From the NCBI GenBank assembly GCA_021647625.1, contig JAKIUJ010000003.1, positions 1-50,103 on the forward strand: DNA of 50,103 nt. The letters run 5' to 3'. Every line of letters begins with the position of its first letter. Positions within the stretch are counted from its first letter, which is position 1. Positions 27,939-35,969 of this stretch are shown one piece after another. The notes under the pieces were generated by a model. That model saw nothing but the letters and a program-made list of their open reading frames with translations, made no database searches and was not told the DNA's origin. A program made the position numbers and the translations under genes. Source of the DNA: Desulfobacula sp. GTDB taxonomy: Bacteria; Desulfobacterota; Desulfobacteria; Desulfobacterales; Desulfobacteraceae.

Positions 27939-28514
27939 ATGGCAAGTCTAAAAGGGTCCCAAACTGAAAAAAATCTATTGACGGCATTTGCCGGAGAATC
28001 CCAGGCAAGAAACCGATACACTTATTTTGCCAGTGCTGCAAAGAAAGAAGGATTTATTCAAATTTGTGATATTTTCACAGAAACTGCTAATCAAGAAAAA
28101 GAGCATGCCAAACGCTTTTTCAAGTTCCTTGAAGGCGGAGAACTTCAGATTACAGGTTCATTTCCTGCCGGTGTCATCGGCTCCACTCTTGAGAATCTGA
28201 AAGCTGCGGCAGCAGGAGAGGAATACGAATGGACCACGATGTATCCAGATTTTGCAAAAACAGCAAAAGAAGAAGGGTTTAACGCCATTGCCCTTGTTTT
28301 TGAGATGATCTCTGTTGCAGAAAAACAGCATGATAAGCGGTATGCCGATCTTGCGGCTAATGTCGAAAAAGGCACGGTCTTTAAAAAGGCCGGCAGTACA
28401 AAATGGTGCTGTAGAAACTGTGGATATGTACATGAGGGCGAAGAAGCCGTTGAAGTCTGTCCTGCATGCGTTCATCCCCAGGCACATTTTGAACTGCTGG
28501 CTGAAAACTGGTAA
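27939..28514 (+). CDS. rbr: Rubrerythrin
   Basis: 191 aa with ribosome site AGGAGG. The ferritin-like diiron domain (ENLLTAFAGESQARNRYTYFA; EKEHAKRFFKFLEGG; EMISVAEKQHDKRY) occupies residues 1-145, and the C-terminal rubredoxin-like domain has CRNCGYVHEG and CPACVHPQAHF (four Cys binding Fe). Known role: reduces hydrogen peroxide in anaerobes, taking electrons from rubredoxin or NADH systems. It fits an anaerobic lifestyle. About 230 bases further on is a terminator, with unusual inverted repeats between. Confidence 0.96.
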   Translation: MASLKGSQTEKNLLTAFAGESQARNRYTYFASAAKKEGFIQICDIFTETANQEKEHAKRFFKFLEGGELQITGSFPAGVIGSTLENLKAAAAGEEYEWTTMYPDFAKTAKEEGFNAIALVFEMISVAEKQHDKRYADLAANVEKGTVFKKAGSTKWCCRNCGYVHEGEEAVEVCPACVHPQAHFELLAENW

Positions 28515-28540
28515 ACCGATATTTTCAAACACTTTTGATG

Positions 28541-28651
28541 CTCTTGCAGATAAAATATATTATGGCTTGATCCCACTATATATTGTATTGTAACAATCAT
28601 GACCTGCAGTATATAGTGAGCAAGAGCCATTCACCGGTATTTCTGCAAGAG
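28541..28651 (+). other. Nested inverted repeats between rubrerythrin and trxA (candidate structured RNA)
   Basis: Outer arms CTCTTGCAGA (28541-28550) and TCTGCAAGAG (28642-28651) are exact complements. Inner arms CACTATATA (28574-28582) and TATATAGTG (28610-28618) are also exact, with extra weaker pairing around them. No coding capacity. A strong terminator follows at 28747-28794, so a transcript of about 250 bases with this structure is possible. No known RNA family was recognised. Confidence 0.5.
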
Positions 28652-28690
28652 ACTCTTTTATATGAAATAATATTCAAAATCAGTCTAATA

Positions 28691-28743
28691 TTTCTGGTTT
28701 TTTGCGCAATTGCTTACAGGCAAAGCTGCGCATTGCCGTTATT
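28691..28743 (+). repeat. 52-bp hairpin repeat, copy 1
   Basis: Shares about 47 of 52 positions with 31309-31360. Contains stem GCGCA (28704-28708) with TGCGC (28727-28731), an inner GCTT/AAGC stem, and a variable 7-base loop. Both copies end near GCCGTTAT. Role unknown. Confidence 0.65.
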
Positions 28744-28746
28744 AAG

Positions 28747-28794
28747 GGGCAACCGTTTATTTTTTAAAGCATTAAAAACGGTTGTCCCTTTTTT
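28747..28794 (+). terminator. Rho-independent terminator before trxA
   Basis: GGGCAACCGTTT (28747-28758) pairs with AAACGGTTG-CCC (28776-28788, one bulge), followed by TTTTTT (28789-28794). It lies about 230 bases past rubrerythrin and 100 before trxA. Confidence 0.8.
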
Positions 28795-28893
28795 AACCGG
28801 CCCTGGTGCATTGATCAATTGACAAAGAATAAATAAGAACATATATTTACAGGGAATTTTTAACTTTTTACCCAAATGTAGGACGGACCAATC

Positions 28894-29220
28894 ATGGCAG
28901 AAAATATAATTGAAATAGAAGATGATACTTTTGAGCAAATCGTTCTCAAATCAGATAAACCGGTAATGGTAGATTTCTGGGCTCCCTGGTGTGGCCCCTG
29001 CAAAGCGATCGCCCCCACTGTGGAAGCCCTTGAGAAAGAATTTGGTGATAAAATGACCTTTACAAAAGTCAACGTGGATGAAAATCCCATCACCCCCAGC
29101 AAATACGGTGTACAAGCCATTCCTACCTTAATTTTCTTTAAAAATGGGGAAATTGCCGATCAAATCACCGGAATGGTTGCAAAAGAGAAACTTGAAGAAA
29201 CCATCAAAGGGGTATTGTAA
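28894..29220 (+). CDS. trxA: Thioredoxin
   Basis: 108 aa, standard size. Active site WAPWCGPCKAIAP near residues 30-38; the cis-Pro loop AIPTLIFFKNGE is present. Known role: general disulfide reductase, electron donor for ribonucleotide reductase, MsrA/B and others. Followed after 14 bases by trxB, then bamD, on the same strand. Its own leader carries the terminator at 28747-28794, so its promoter should lie in about 28795-28870. Confidence 0.96.
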   Translation: MAENIIEIEDDTFEQIVLKSDKPVMVDFWAPWCGPCKAIAPTVEALEKEFGDKMTFTKVNVDENPITPSKYGVQAIPTLIFFKNGEIADQITGMVAKEKLEETIKGVL

Positions 29221-29234
29221 GGGAGAATAAGAAA

Positions 29235-30155
29235 ATGGCAGCAGTGGACTATGACCTTGTCATTATCGGTGCAGGGCCTGCCGGATTAACCGCAGGCATA
29301 TATGCAGCCCGGGCAAGAATGAATGTTCTTCTCTTGGAAAAAGCAGTTCCGGGCGGTCAGGTCCTGGTAACAGACTGGGTTGAAAACTATCCGGGATTTC
29401 CTGAAGGTATTTCAGGGTATGATCTTGCTGAAAAAATGAGAGTGCAGGCAGTGGATCTGGGATTAAAAATAGACACATCCGAAGTCCATTCACTCAATAT
29501 TTCAAAAGACTCAAAAGAAATTGTACTAAAAGATAAAAGCATCTTTACCAAGGCATTGATAATTACATCCGGTGCCTCCCCGAACACCCTTCATGTTGGT
29601 GAGGATAAATTTGTCGGTAAAGGCGTTTCCTATTGCGGTACCTGCGACGGACCTTTTTTCAAAGAAAAAACAGTTGTTGCTGTTGGGGGTGGTGATACTG
29701 CTGTGCAGGAAGCCCTCTTTCTAACCAAATTTGCAAAAAAAGTATATCTGGTTCACCGAAGAGACGAACTTAGGGCAACGAAGATACTTCAGGAACGCGC
29801 CCTTGGCAATGACAAGATAGAACCCGTCTGGGACAGCATTGTAACCGGATTGGATGGTTTTTTTGGATTGGAGGGAGTTAAGGTAAAAAATGTAAAAACC
29901 AATGAAGAAAAGACCATAAAAGCAGATGGCTGCTTCATCTGGATAGGCATTCTTCCAAATACCTCATTTTTAAATGACTCGGTTAAAACCGATGAATACG
30001 GGTTTATCTGTGTGGATGAAACCATGCAGACATCTGTTTCCGGCGTTTATGCCGCCGGCGATGTTCGAGATACCCCCTTAAGACAGATTGCAACCGCAGT
30101 TGGAGATGCCGCCATAGCCACCCTTTCCGCAGAACATTTCATTGAGAACAATTAA
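29235..30155 (+). CDS. trxB: Thioredoxin reductase (NADPH-type)
   Basis: 306 aa. FAD-binding VIIGAGPAGLTAGIYAAR at the start, redox-active CGTC (about 135-138, where many TrxB have CATC), NADPH-binding VAVGGGDTAVQEA and the HRR(D) phosphate-binding motif, and the C-terminal VYAAGDVRD. Known role: reduces thioredoxin with NADPH; partner of trxA just upstream. The HRR motif supports NADPH rather than a ferredoxin-type enzyme. Confidence 0.95.
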   Translation: MAAVDYDLVIIGAGPAGLTAGIYAARARMNVLLLEKAVPGGQVLVTDWVENYPGFPEGISGYDLAEKMRVQAVDLGLKIDTSEVHSLNISKDSKEIVLKDKSIFTKALIITSGASPNTLHVGEDKFVGKGVSYCGTCDGPFFKEKTVVAVGGGDTAVQEALFLTKFAKKVYLVHRRDELRATKILQERALGNDKIEPVWDSIVTGLDGFFGLEGVKVKNVKTNEEKTIKADGCFIWIGILPNTSFLNDSVKTDEYGFICVDETMQTSVSGVYAAGDVRDTPLRQIATAVGDAAIATLSAEHFIENN

Positions 30156-30158
30156 AAT

Positions 30159-30809
30159 ATGAAAAAACTAATATTCATTGTTTGCGCAGCGCTACTGATA
30201 TCCGGATGTGGTTTGTTTGAGGAAAACTATGTGATGGAAAAAAATGCAGAACAACTTGTTTCCGAAGGATCTTCCGCATTTGTTTCCAAAGATTACAAAA
30301 CCGCATTAAAAGCCTATACGGATTTAAAAGACTGGTATCCGTTCAGCAAATATGCCACGTTAGCCGAATTAAAAATTGCAGATTCTCATTTTCGTCTTGA
30401 AGAGTATGGCGAAGCCATCGTGGCTTATGAAGAATTTGAAAAAATGCATCCCAAAAATGAAGCTATTCCATATGTGATTTATCAAATCGGCTTGTCCTGG
30501 TTCAACCAATTGGGAACCATTGACAGGGACCACACACCGGCGAAAAAAGCCCTGACCCATTTTAACCGCCTGGTCGATCAGTTCCCACTAGATGAATATG
30601 CTCAAAAAGCATCTGAACATTATAAAAAATGTATGGCGAACCTTTCCGGACATGAACTCTATGTGGCGGATTTTTATATGCGGACCCAAAAGTATAAAGC
30701 GGCACTGAACCGTTACGAGTACCTGATTAAAACATATCCAGACTCAAAAGAGGGGCAACAAGCCTTGAAAAAAATCAAAAGAGCCAGAGAACTTGCAAAT
30801 AAAAACTAA
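30159..30809 (+). CDS. bamD: Outer membrane assembly lipoprotein BamD
   Basis: 216 aa. Signal sequence with lipobox LLISGCG; Cys17 would be lipidated. TPR-like repeats with the BamD arrangement: YKTALKAYTDLKDWYPFSKYA, YGEAIVAYEEFEKMHP, ALTHFNRLVDQFPLDEYA, YKAALNRYEYLIKTYPDS. Known role: part of the BAM complex inserting beta-barrel proteins. It starts 3 bases after trxB, so it is in the same transcript, an arrangement that may be historical rather than functional. Confidence 0.92.
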   Translation: MKKLIFIVCAALLISGCGLFEENYVMEKNAEQLVSEGSSAFVSKDYKTALKAYTDLKDWYPFSKYATLAELKIADSHFRLEEYGEAIVAYEEFEKMHPKNEAIPYVIYQIGLSWFNQLGTIDRDHTPAKKALTHFNRLVDQFPLDEYAQKASEHYKKCMANLSGHELYVADFYMRTQKYKAALNRYEYLIKTYPDSKEGQQALKKIKRARELANKN

Positions 30810-30894
30810 AAACCTCTTTACTTTTTATCTGGTTTGATGTATTAATTCCTGGTTAATTTTTTGTTAAGAAGATTTTTCTTTTAGGAGTATTAAA

Positions 30895-31089
30895 ATGTCA
30901 AAAGAATGTGCAATTTGTGGAAAAAAACCGATGGTCGGCAACAATGTCAGCCATGCTCATAATCTGAATAAAAGAAGATTTAATCCCAATCTTCAAAGAG
31001 TTCGTGCTGTTATAAAAGAAGGATGCGTAAGAAGAATTGACGTTTGCACAAGCTGTATAAAAGCTGGTAAAGTCGTTAAAGCAGCCTAA
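30895..31089 (+). CDS. rpmB: 50S ribosomal protein L28 (zinc-ribbon form)
   Basis: 64 aa. CAICGKKP and CTSCIKAGK give the two Cys pairs of the zinc-binding (C+) form; [18 protein letters not shown] is the L28 core. RBS TTAGGAG. Known role: large ribosomal subunit protein. Stands alone without rpmG, followed by a hairpin. Confidence 0.96.
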   Translation: MSKECAICGKKPMVGNNVSHAHNLNKRRFNPNLQRVRAVIKEGCVRRIDVCTSCIKAGKVVKAA

Positions 31090-31122
31090 GCTTTCCCCCC
31101 TTCATTATCACACAAATATTCT

Positions 31123-31157
31123 CGTTCGGGCAATGATGTATCGTTGTCGCCCGAACG
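31123..31157 (+). terminator. Terminator-like hairpin after rpmB
   Basis: CGTTCGGGC (31123-31131) and GCCCGAACG (31149-31157) form a 9-bp stem with a 17-base loop. There is no long T-run directly after, so termination is likely but not certain. Confidence 0.6.
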
Positions 31158-31277
31158 GGCTTACTCAAAAATAACTTTACATTTTGAGAGCCGATTCATT
31201 CTGACCGACTGCGTTGTGAAAACACGACATATCTTTATATGCCTTAGTTTGAACGCCTTATCGGCCAAGCGAGTCAA

Positions 31278-31360
31278 CTTACAAAACTGGTAATTTGGTT
31301 TTGTAAGATTTCTGGTTTTTGCGCAATTGCTTGCAGGTCAAGCTGCGCATGGCCGTTATA
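31278..31360 (+). repeat. Hairpin followed by the 52-bp repeat, copy 2
   Basis: CTTACAAAAC (31278-31287) and GTTTTGTAAG (31298-31307) are exact complements. Directly after is 31309-31360, the second copy of the repeat at 28691-28743, with stem GCGCA/TGCGC (31321-31348). The stem bases are identical between copies while the loop differs. The remaining part of 31090-31424 shows no gene. Confidence 0.65.
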
Positions 31361-31424
31361 TGAAAGTCTAATGCTTTGTTGTATGGCAAACCGAGACCTA
31401 AAACCAGATCTGCCACACGGTAGT

Positions 31425-32744
31425 TTATAAAATCTTTGATGCCAGTTCTGCCAGTTCAGATCGCTCTCCTTTTTCAAGATTAATATGGGCATATACTTTC
31501 TGACCCTTCATTTTTTCAATGATAAACGCAAGACCATTGGTCTGGCTGTCCAGATACGGATGGTCAATTTGATAAATATCACCGGTGAAAACAATTTTTG
31601 TTCCTTCCCCTGCCCGGGTAATAATGGTTTTCACCTCATGGGGTGTCAAATTCTGGGCCTCATCCACTATAAAAAACACCTTAACAATACTTCGACCGCG
31701 GATGTATGAAATCGGGGTAATAACAATTTTTTCTTCTTCTATAAGCTCCTTAATTTTTTTTGTGTGCCCATTAGTTTCGTTAAAATGATTCTGGATAACG
31801 GAAAGGTTGTCATATAAGGGCTGCATATAGGGATCCAGCTTGGATGCTATATCACCGGGTAAAAATCCGATATCCTTGTTACTTAACGGAACAACCGGTC
31901 GCGCAATAAAGATTTGACGATAATAGCGTTTTCTTTCAAGAGCTGCTGCCAGTGCCAATAGTGTCTTACCTGTTCCTGCCTTTCCGGATACGGTGACCAG
32001 CGGAATGTCCGGATTAAGCATGGCGCTTAATGCAAAGGCCTGTTCCGAATTCCTCGGTTTCACGCCAAAACATGTTGCAGGCTGTATCCGCCTTATTTTC
32101 CGGGTCTTACCATCCAAAAAGGCCAATGCTGATTTGGAGCCATTTTTTAAAACCAGGTGTTCATTATTGTATATGGTATCTTCCTGTTCAAATATAGATG
32201 GTTCTATTTCATAAGGCTTTTGATAAAGTGCATCCAGTAACTTCTCATCAACATCGTCAACAACCTTAAGCCCTGTATACATTTCAGAAAGGTTTTCAAC
32301 ATATTTTGAATTATAATTTTCAGTCTTGAGGCCTATTGACCTGGCTCTTAATCTCAAATTAACATCTTTGGTGACAAAGATAACGTTTTTAAAGTCATGT
32401 TTTTTTGCCACGGTATAGGCAATATTTAAAATCCTGATATCCGATGTTATCTGAGTAAAATTCTTTTTGATAACATCATCCAGTGGCGTATCCAGCCGGA
32501 TACAAATCCTACTATCCCCATTATCAATGGGCGCACCGCCATTTAACATGCTATCGCTGGATAAGGCATCCAGAGATCTTAAAAAATCCCTGGCATTGCT
32601 GTTGATTACATCATTACCTTTTTTAAACCTGTCCAGTTCTTCGATGACGGTGATGGGAATGTAAATGTCGTTGTCTTTAAACTGATTAATACAGGAACTG
32701 TCGTGCAGGATTACATTGGTATCGAGAACAAAAATTTTTTTCAT
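31425..32744 (-). CDS. PhoH-family ATPase with an N-terminal PIN domain
   Basis: 439 aa. Residues 1-150 form a PIN-type nuclease domain (FVLDTNVILHD; VIEELDRFK; FVTKDVNLRLRARSIGL). Residues 210-439 form the PhoH ATPase: Walker A VSGKAGTGKTLLALA near 253 and FFIVDEAQNLTPHEVK. Known for the family: PhoH2-type proteins act as RNA helicases/ribonucleases and resemble toxin-antitoxin fusions. No ybeY-type neighbour is present. Start at 32744 with GGGAG upstream. Isolated leftward gene. Confidence 0.9.
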   Translation of the reverse strand: MKKIFVLDTNVILHDSSCINQFKDNDIYIPITVIEELDRFKKGNDVINSNARDFLRSLDALSSDSMLNGGAPIDNGDSRICIRLDTPLDDVIKKNFTQITSDIRILNIAYTVAKKHDFKNVIFVTKDVNLRLRARSIGLKTENYNSKYVENLSEMYTGLKVVDDVDEKLLDALYQKPYEIEPSIFEQEDTIYNNEHLVLKNGSKSALAFLDGKTRKIRRIQPATCFGVKPRNSEQAFALSAMLNPDIPLVTVSGKAGTGKTLLALAAALERKRYYRQIFIARPVVPLSNKDIGFLPGDIASKLDPYMQPLYDNLSVIQNHFNETNGHTKKIKELIEEEKIVITPISYIRGRSIVKVFFIVDEAQNLTPHEVKTIITRAGEGTKIVFTGDIYQIDHPYLDSQTNGLAFIIEKMKGQKVYAHINLEKGERSELAELASKIL

Positions 32745-32997
32745 AGGCGTCTCCCTTCAGGGTTGAAACCAGTATAGTTACAGCATAAATAAATATTTAA
32801 GACTTGTAAACATTTTGTTCTGCAAATAGGGGTATTTTGAGTAAGCATTTTCATATGGTCGATCTGTGGTTACCCTGTTTACTTCAGCTCCGAAGAAAGG
32901 AATAGGACTACTGTTAATTACAACATTATTCAAAACATCTAAAGCATATTATTTTCAAAATAGATTGACTTAATTCAATAATTTGTCAGATTATTTG

Positions 32998-33022
32998 GGC
33001 TTCGGAGAGAAGCCTTTTTTTT
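32998..33022 (+). terminator. Hairpin with T-run upstream of hipBA
   Basis: GGCTTC (32998-33003) and GAAGCC (33009-33014) with a 5-base loop, followed by eight Ts. No rightward gene ends before it, so the transcript it serves is unidentified. The rest of 32745-33125 shows no ORF; a 19-bp palindrome lies at 33093-33111 (CACGGTGATAATCATCGTG). Confidence 0.65.
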
Positions 33023-33125
33023 ATGTAAAAAAAATGCCGGAGAGAGTTGTAGCCCTCATCCGCCAAACACTACATTATAAGTCAGGAAAGCACACGGTGA
33101 TAATCATCGTGCTGTATTGTCCCCT

Positions 33126-33247
33126 AAAGTTTCCGATTGGTTACTTTTCAAAGTGATTTTATTAAAAAAATAAAAAAAGTCCCTGATCGAGAACTTTTAG
33201 TTGCATTTTGCTTTCAAAGCTGCTAAAAGTATCCGATCAGAAACTTT
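33126..33247 (+). promoter_or_regulatory. Three evenly spaced palindromic operators before hipB
   Basis: Three copies of AAAGT-N12-ACTTT with a CCGATC-like centre: 33126-33147, 33176-33197 and 33226-33247. Starts are exactly 50 bases apart, and the last ends three bases before the hipB ATG. Known: HipB dimers bind multiple palindromes upstream of hipBA in E. coli. The spacing of about five helical turns puts all sites on one face. Confidence 0.8.
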
Positions 33248-33250
33248 TAC

Positions 33251-33493
33251 ATGAGAGGCAAATTGAGACCTTCAAAAAAAATCAATAATCCGAAAGAATT
33301 AGGGCAACATCTCCTTGAAGAGCGTAAACGTCTCCAACTGACTCAAAAAGAGATTTCTGAGTTTAGTGATGTTGGCAGAAAATTTATTATAGAGATTGAA
33401 AAAGGTAAAGTAACGGCTCAGCTTGGGAAAGTATTTGAATTGTTGAACAGCCTTGGTCTTGAACTCCATATCATTAAACGTGGAGATAGTTGA
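33251..33493 (+). CDS. hipB: HipB-like antitoxin (XRE family)
   Basis: 80 aa. ELGQHLLEERKRLQLTQKEISEFSDVGRKFIIEIEKGK is an XRE helix-turn-helix (about residues 16-56); the tail LNSLGLELHIIKRG resembles the HipB beta-lobe that contacts partner and DNA. Known role: antitoxin and autorepressor. The stop overlaps the start of the HipA gene by four bases. Regulated probably by the three upstream palindromes. Confidence 0.88.
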   Translation: MRGKLRPSKKINNPKELGQHLLEERKRLQLTQKEISEFSDVGRKFIIEIEKGKVTAQLGKVFELLNSLGLELHIIKRGDS

Positions 33494-34755
33494 TTTTGGA
33501 AACCTTGAATGTTTTTTTTGAACAAACCAGAGTCGGTTCCTTGAGTATTAATGACAGGAGACTTTTTTTATTCCAATATTCTAAGGAATGGTTGGCATCA
33601 CCTGATGCTTTTCAAATATCTATTTCTTTGCCGATGCAGGAAGGTGTTATCTCAAATGACAAGGTAAAATCATTTTTTTCCAATCTATTACCTGAATCTG
33701 CCGTTAGAATATTAATAGCGAAACAACTTGGGATTTCAGATAAAAATGATTTTATGCTTCTCAAACGTATTGGGGGAGAGTGTGCCGGAGCAATAACAAT
33801 TCTACCTGAAGCAGAAATACCTGAATCACCGAATCAATACAAATATCGTCTTCTATCAGACGAGCAATTGGCAGATTTTATAAAGAATATCCCCAGAAGA
33901 CCTTTGCTTGCAGGTCAGAAAGGTATCCGAATATCACTTGCAGGGGCACAGGAAAAGCTGGCACTTTTCTACAACGACCCTTCATTTTATATCCCAGAAA
34001 ATGGTGCACCAAGTAACTTTATTTTAAAACCGAATATGGCGCATTTTCAGTTTTCCATTGAGAATGAATGCTTTTGTATGATGCTTGCCAATGCAGTTGG
34101 TTTGGCTGTCCCACCTGTTATGATTGCTCGAAAAGAAGATCAAAAGGTTCTATTAATTAAAAGATATGATAGAATATTGGATAATGATATTCTCAAACGT
34201 CTTCACCAGGAAGATTTTTGTCAGGCCATGGGGCTCTCACATGAACTGAAATATCAGGCTGATGGTGGCCCTGGTCTGAAAGCATGCTTTGATCTGGTTC
34301 GATCATACTCTGCGAATCCGATTAAAGATTTTCAACAACTGATGCAATGGGTATTTTTTAATTACTTGATTGGGAATATGGATGGCCATGCAAAAAACTT
34401 GTCTTTTATATATCAGGCCAGACAGATTCGCTTGGCACCTTTTTATGACATGTTGTGTACGGACATATATGATGACCTGTCACAAAAACTTGCTATGAAG
34501 ATAGGTGGGGAGAACAGATCCGAATGGATAATGGAAAGACACTGGAAAGGATTTGCAGAGGAGATAAAAGTAAGTCATCCGATTCTCAAGAAAAGATTAT
34601 TGGATTTTTGCCTTAAAGTGGCCAGTAAAATTGACAATACATATGCGGACTTTATAAACAGATATCAACAAAACAGTCTGTTAGAAGATATCACAGCTGC
34701 GATAAAGAAAAGATCGACTATAATGCTTAAACAATTCAATTCAACAAAAAAATGA
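33490..34755 (+). CDS. hipA: HipA-like serine/threonine kinase toxin
   Basis: 421 aa, the full length of HipA. TTG at 33490 overlaps the hipB stop; TTG 33496 gives METLNVFFEQ and is also possible. ISLAGAQEKLAL is the P-loop/autophosphorylation region, NYLIGNMDGHAKNLSF the catalytic loop, and APFYDMLCTD the metal-binding DxD-like region. Known role: in E. coli HipA phosphorylates glutamyl-tRNA synthetase and produces persistence; targets of other HipA proteins differ. The gene looks intact. Sits at the left end of an accessory region. Confidence 0.92.
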   Translation: MILETLNVFFEQTRVGSLSINDRRLFLFQYSKEWLASPDAFQISISLPMQEGVISNDKVKSFFSNLLPESAVRILIAKQLGISDKNDFMLLKRIGGECAGAITILPEAEIPESPNQYKYRLLSDEQLADFIKNIPRRPLLAGQKGIRISLAGAQEKLALFYNDPSFYIPENGAPSNFILKPNMAHFQFSIENECFCMMLANAVGLAVPPVMIARKEDQKVLLIKRYDRILDNDILKRLHQEDFCQAMGLSHELKYQADGGPGLKACFDLVRSYSANPIKDFQQLMQWVFFNYLIGNMDGHAKNLSFIYQARQIRLAPFYDMLCTDIYDDLSQKLAMKIGGENRSEWIMERHWKGFAEEIKVSHPILKKRLLDFCLKVASKIDNTYADFINRYQQNSLLEDITAAIKKRSTIMLKQFNSTKK

Positions 34756-34831
34756 ACCGGGTGCGACCGGTTATTTTGGTGTTGTACAAAACCGCTTCGC
34801 GGAGGAAGAGCGGCGGCCTCTAACCGTATAA

Positions 34832-35189
34832 TTACCCTTTATGTTTTAAAAACAGACTCACAGCAGGAAGAAACCAGGTTGCCAGGCTATCTGCATTGAT
34901 GCCGATTGGAAAACTATTAAAACCTGTCTCCCCTGTTTTTTTACCTGTACATCAAGATCTGCCTCTAAGGTTTTCACCTGCATGTAATGTTTGAGAAGCA
35001 ACTTTCCTAGTCGAGTCGCACGGGGGGGGGTGTCGTACGGGTAACCAGGATTTGACCGACCTGATCTTCCAATGCCTTGATACGCTGCGACACCGCAGAC
35101 TGGGTGATAAAAAGCTTTTGGGAGGCTTTGTCAAACCCAAGCTCATGGATAACGCAACCCAGGGCTTCTAAAAGTTTATAATCCAACAT
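34832..35189 (-). pseudogene. argP: Broken ArgP/IciA-type LysR regulator
   Basis: The first 55 codons encode the winged-helix start of ArgP ([10 protein letters not shown]..., [20 protein letters not shown]). Then a run of nine Cs (35022-35030 on the plus strand as G) shifts the frame: the next frame gives [22 protein letters not shown], and a further shift leads to FPIGINADSLATWFLPAVSL, the expected ArgP order. The frame ends at TAA 34832-34834, only about 120 codons in, against about 295 for the family. Two shifts and a missing C-terminal half show decay; the homopolymer is also a likely slippage site. Confidence 0.82.
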
Positions 35190-35221
35190 TTTTTATTATT
35201 AGCATAACTATTTAGGGTAAT

Positions 35222-35872
35222 CTATCCCATATACCTCTCAACCATTTTCGCCAATGCGTCATAGGGTTGGGCACCCACCAGCCTGTCAAGTCCCATAAAA
35301 AAGGTGGGAACAGCATTCACCCCTTTTGCCCGGGACAATTCCCAGTCGGCATCCACAGCATCGGAAAATGTTCGTTTTTCGATGACGTGTTGGCCCTGAT
35401 CTTTATCCAGCCCGGATCGCTCAATCAACGCCAGCAAAACATCTGTCCGGGCTATATTTTTTCCATCCACAAAATAGGCTTTAAAGGCTTCCATATGAAA
35501 GGCGTGGCCTTTATCTTTTGATTCAGCCCAAAGCCCGACTTCCTGTGCAAGTCGGCTGTTATAGGTCATCCGCCGATCACCCAGCGCAAGCCCCAGTTTT
35601 CGGGCTGTTTTTTTCAGCTGGGCCATGATCTGATCCACATCAACCAGCATCCCTTTTTTCTTGAACAGATCGTCCAGAGAAAAACCCTGCTTTGGTGTAT
35701 CCGGATGGAGCGGAAATGCCCGCCATTTTACCTTGATATCATATTTTTCTTCTAATTTTTCAATACTCCCGGTAATGAAATAGCACCAGGGTCAAACATA
35801 GTCTGAGAAGATTTCAAGCGTGCATTTACGAGGCTTTGAGCCTTTACTCTCGATCATTTCCAAGTTATCCAT
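35222..35872 (-). CDS. DsbA/FrnE-family oxidoreductase, probable selenoprotein (U-P-W-C)
   Basis: 216 aa if the in-frame TGA at 35792-35794 (codon 27) is read as selenocysteine. The frame starts at ATG 35872 and continues without other stops to 35222. The TGA lies in SDYV-x-PWCYF, where homologues have Cys-Pro-x-Cys, so it replaces the first redox cysteine (U-P-W-C). Then WRAFPLHPDTPKQGFSLDDL, and the cis-Pro loop NAVPTFFMG near the end, as in DsbA/FrnE. Directly after the TGA, CCC(U)GGU and ACCGGG can form a 6-bp stem with an 11-base loop, a possible bacterial SECIS. A nonsense mutation is the alternative. The part from 35650 alone lacks the active site. Confidence 0.72.
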
Positions 35873-35915
35873 TTTTAGCTCCAATTTACCGATTTTTACC
35901 TAATTTTTTGCCAAT

Positions 35916-35934
35916 TTGGTAACAATGTTACCAA
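35916..35934. promoter_or_regulatory. 19-bp perfect palindrome (operator candidate)
   Basis: TTGGTAAC-AAT-GTTACCAA, eight-base arms. It lies between the leftward DsbA-like gene and a rightward regulator remnant; a TATAAT at 35949-35954 is just to its right. It would suit binding of an XRE-type dimer. Confidence 0.6.
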
Positions 35935-35969
35935 GTGTATCACCTATATATAATAAGAAAGAAAACAGC

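Noticed and set aside
31158-32842. Inverted copies of GCTTACTCAAAA on both sides of the PhoH gene
   Set aside because: Only about 12 bases match; could be chance in AT-rich DNA and no duplication or element boundary supports it.
33093-33111. 19-bp palindrome upstream of hipBA as a fourth HipB operator
   Set aside because: Sequence (CACG...CGTG) is unlike the three AAAGT/ACTTT sites and does not fit the 50-bp spacing.
35007-35189. 60-codon LysR-like ORF as a real small regulator
   Set aside because: Only the DNA-binding start of ArgP; the remaining protein continues in other frames, so it is a pseudogene fragment.
35222-35650. Short DsbA-like ORF starting at an internal ATG near 35650
   Set aside because: It would lack the CxxC active site; the upstream frame continues through TGA to a better start at 35872, so the longer Sec-containing gene is preferred.
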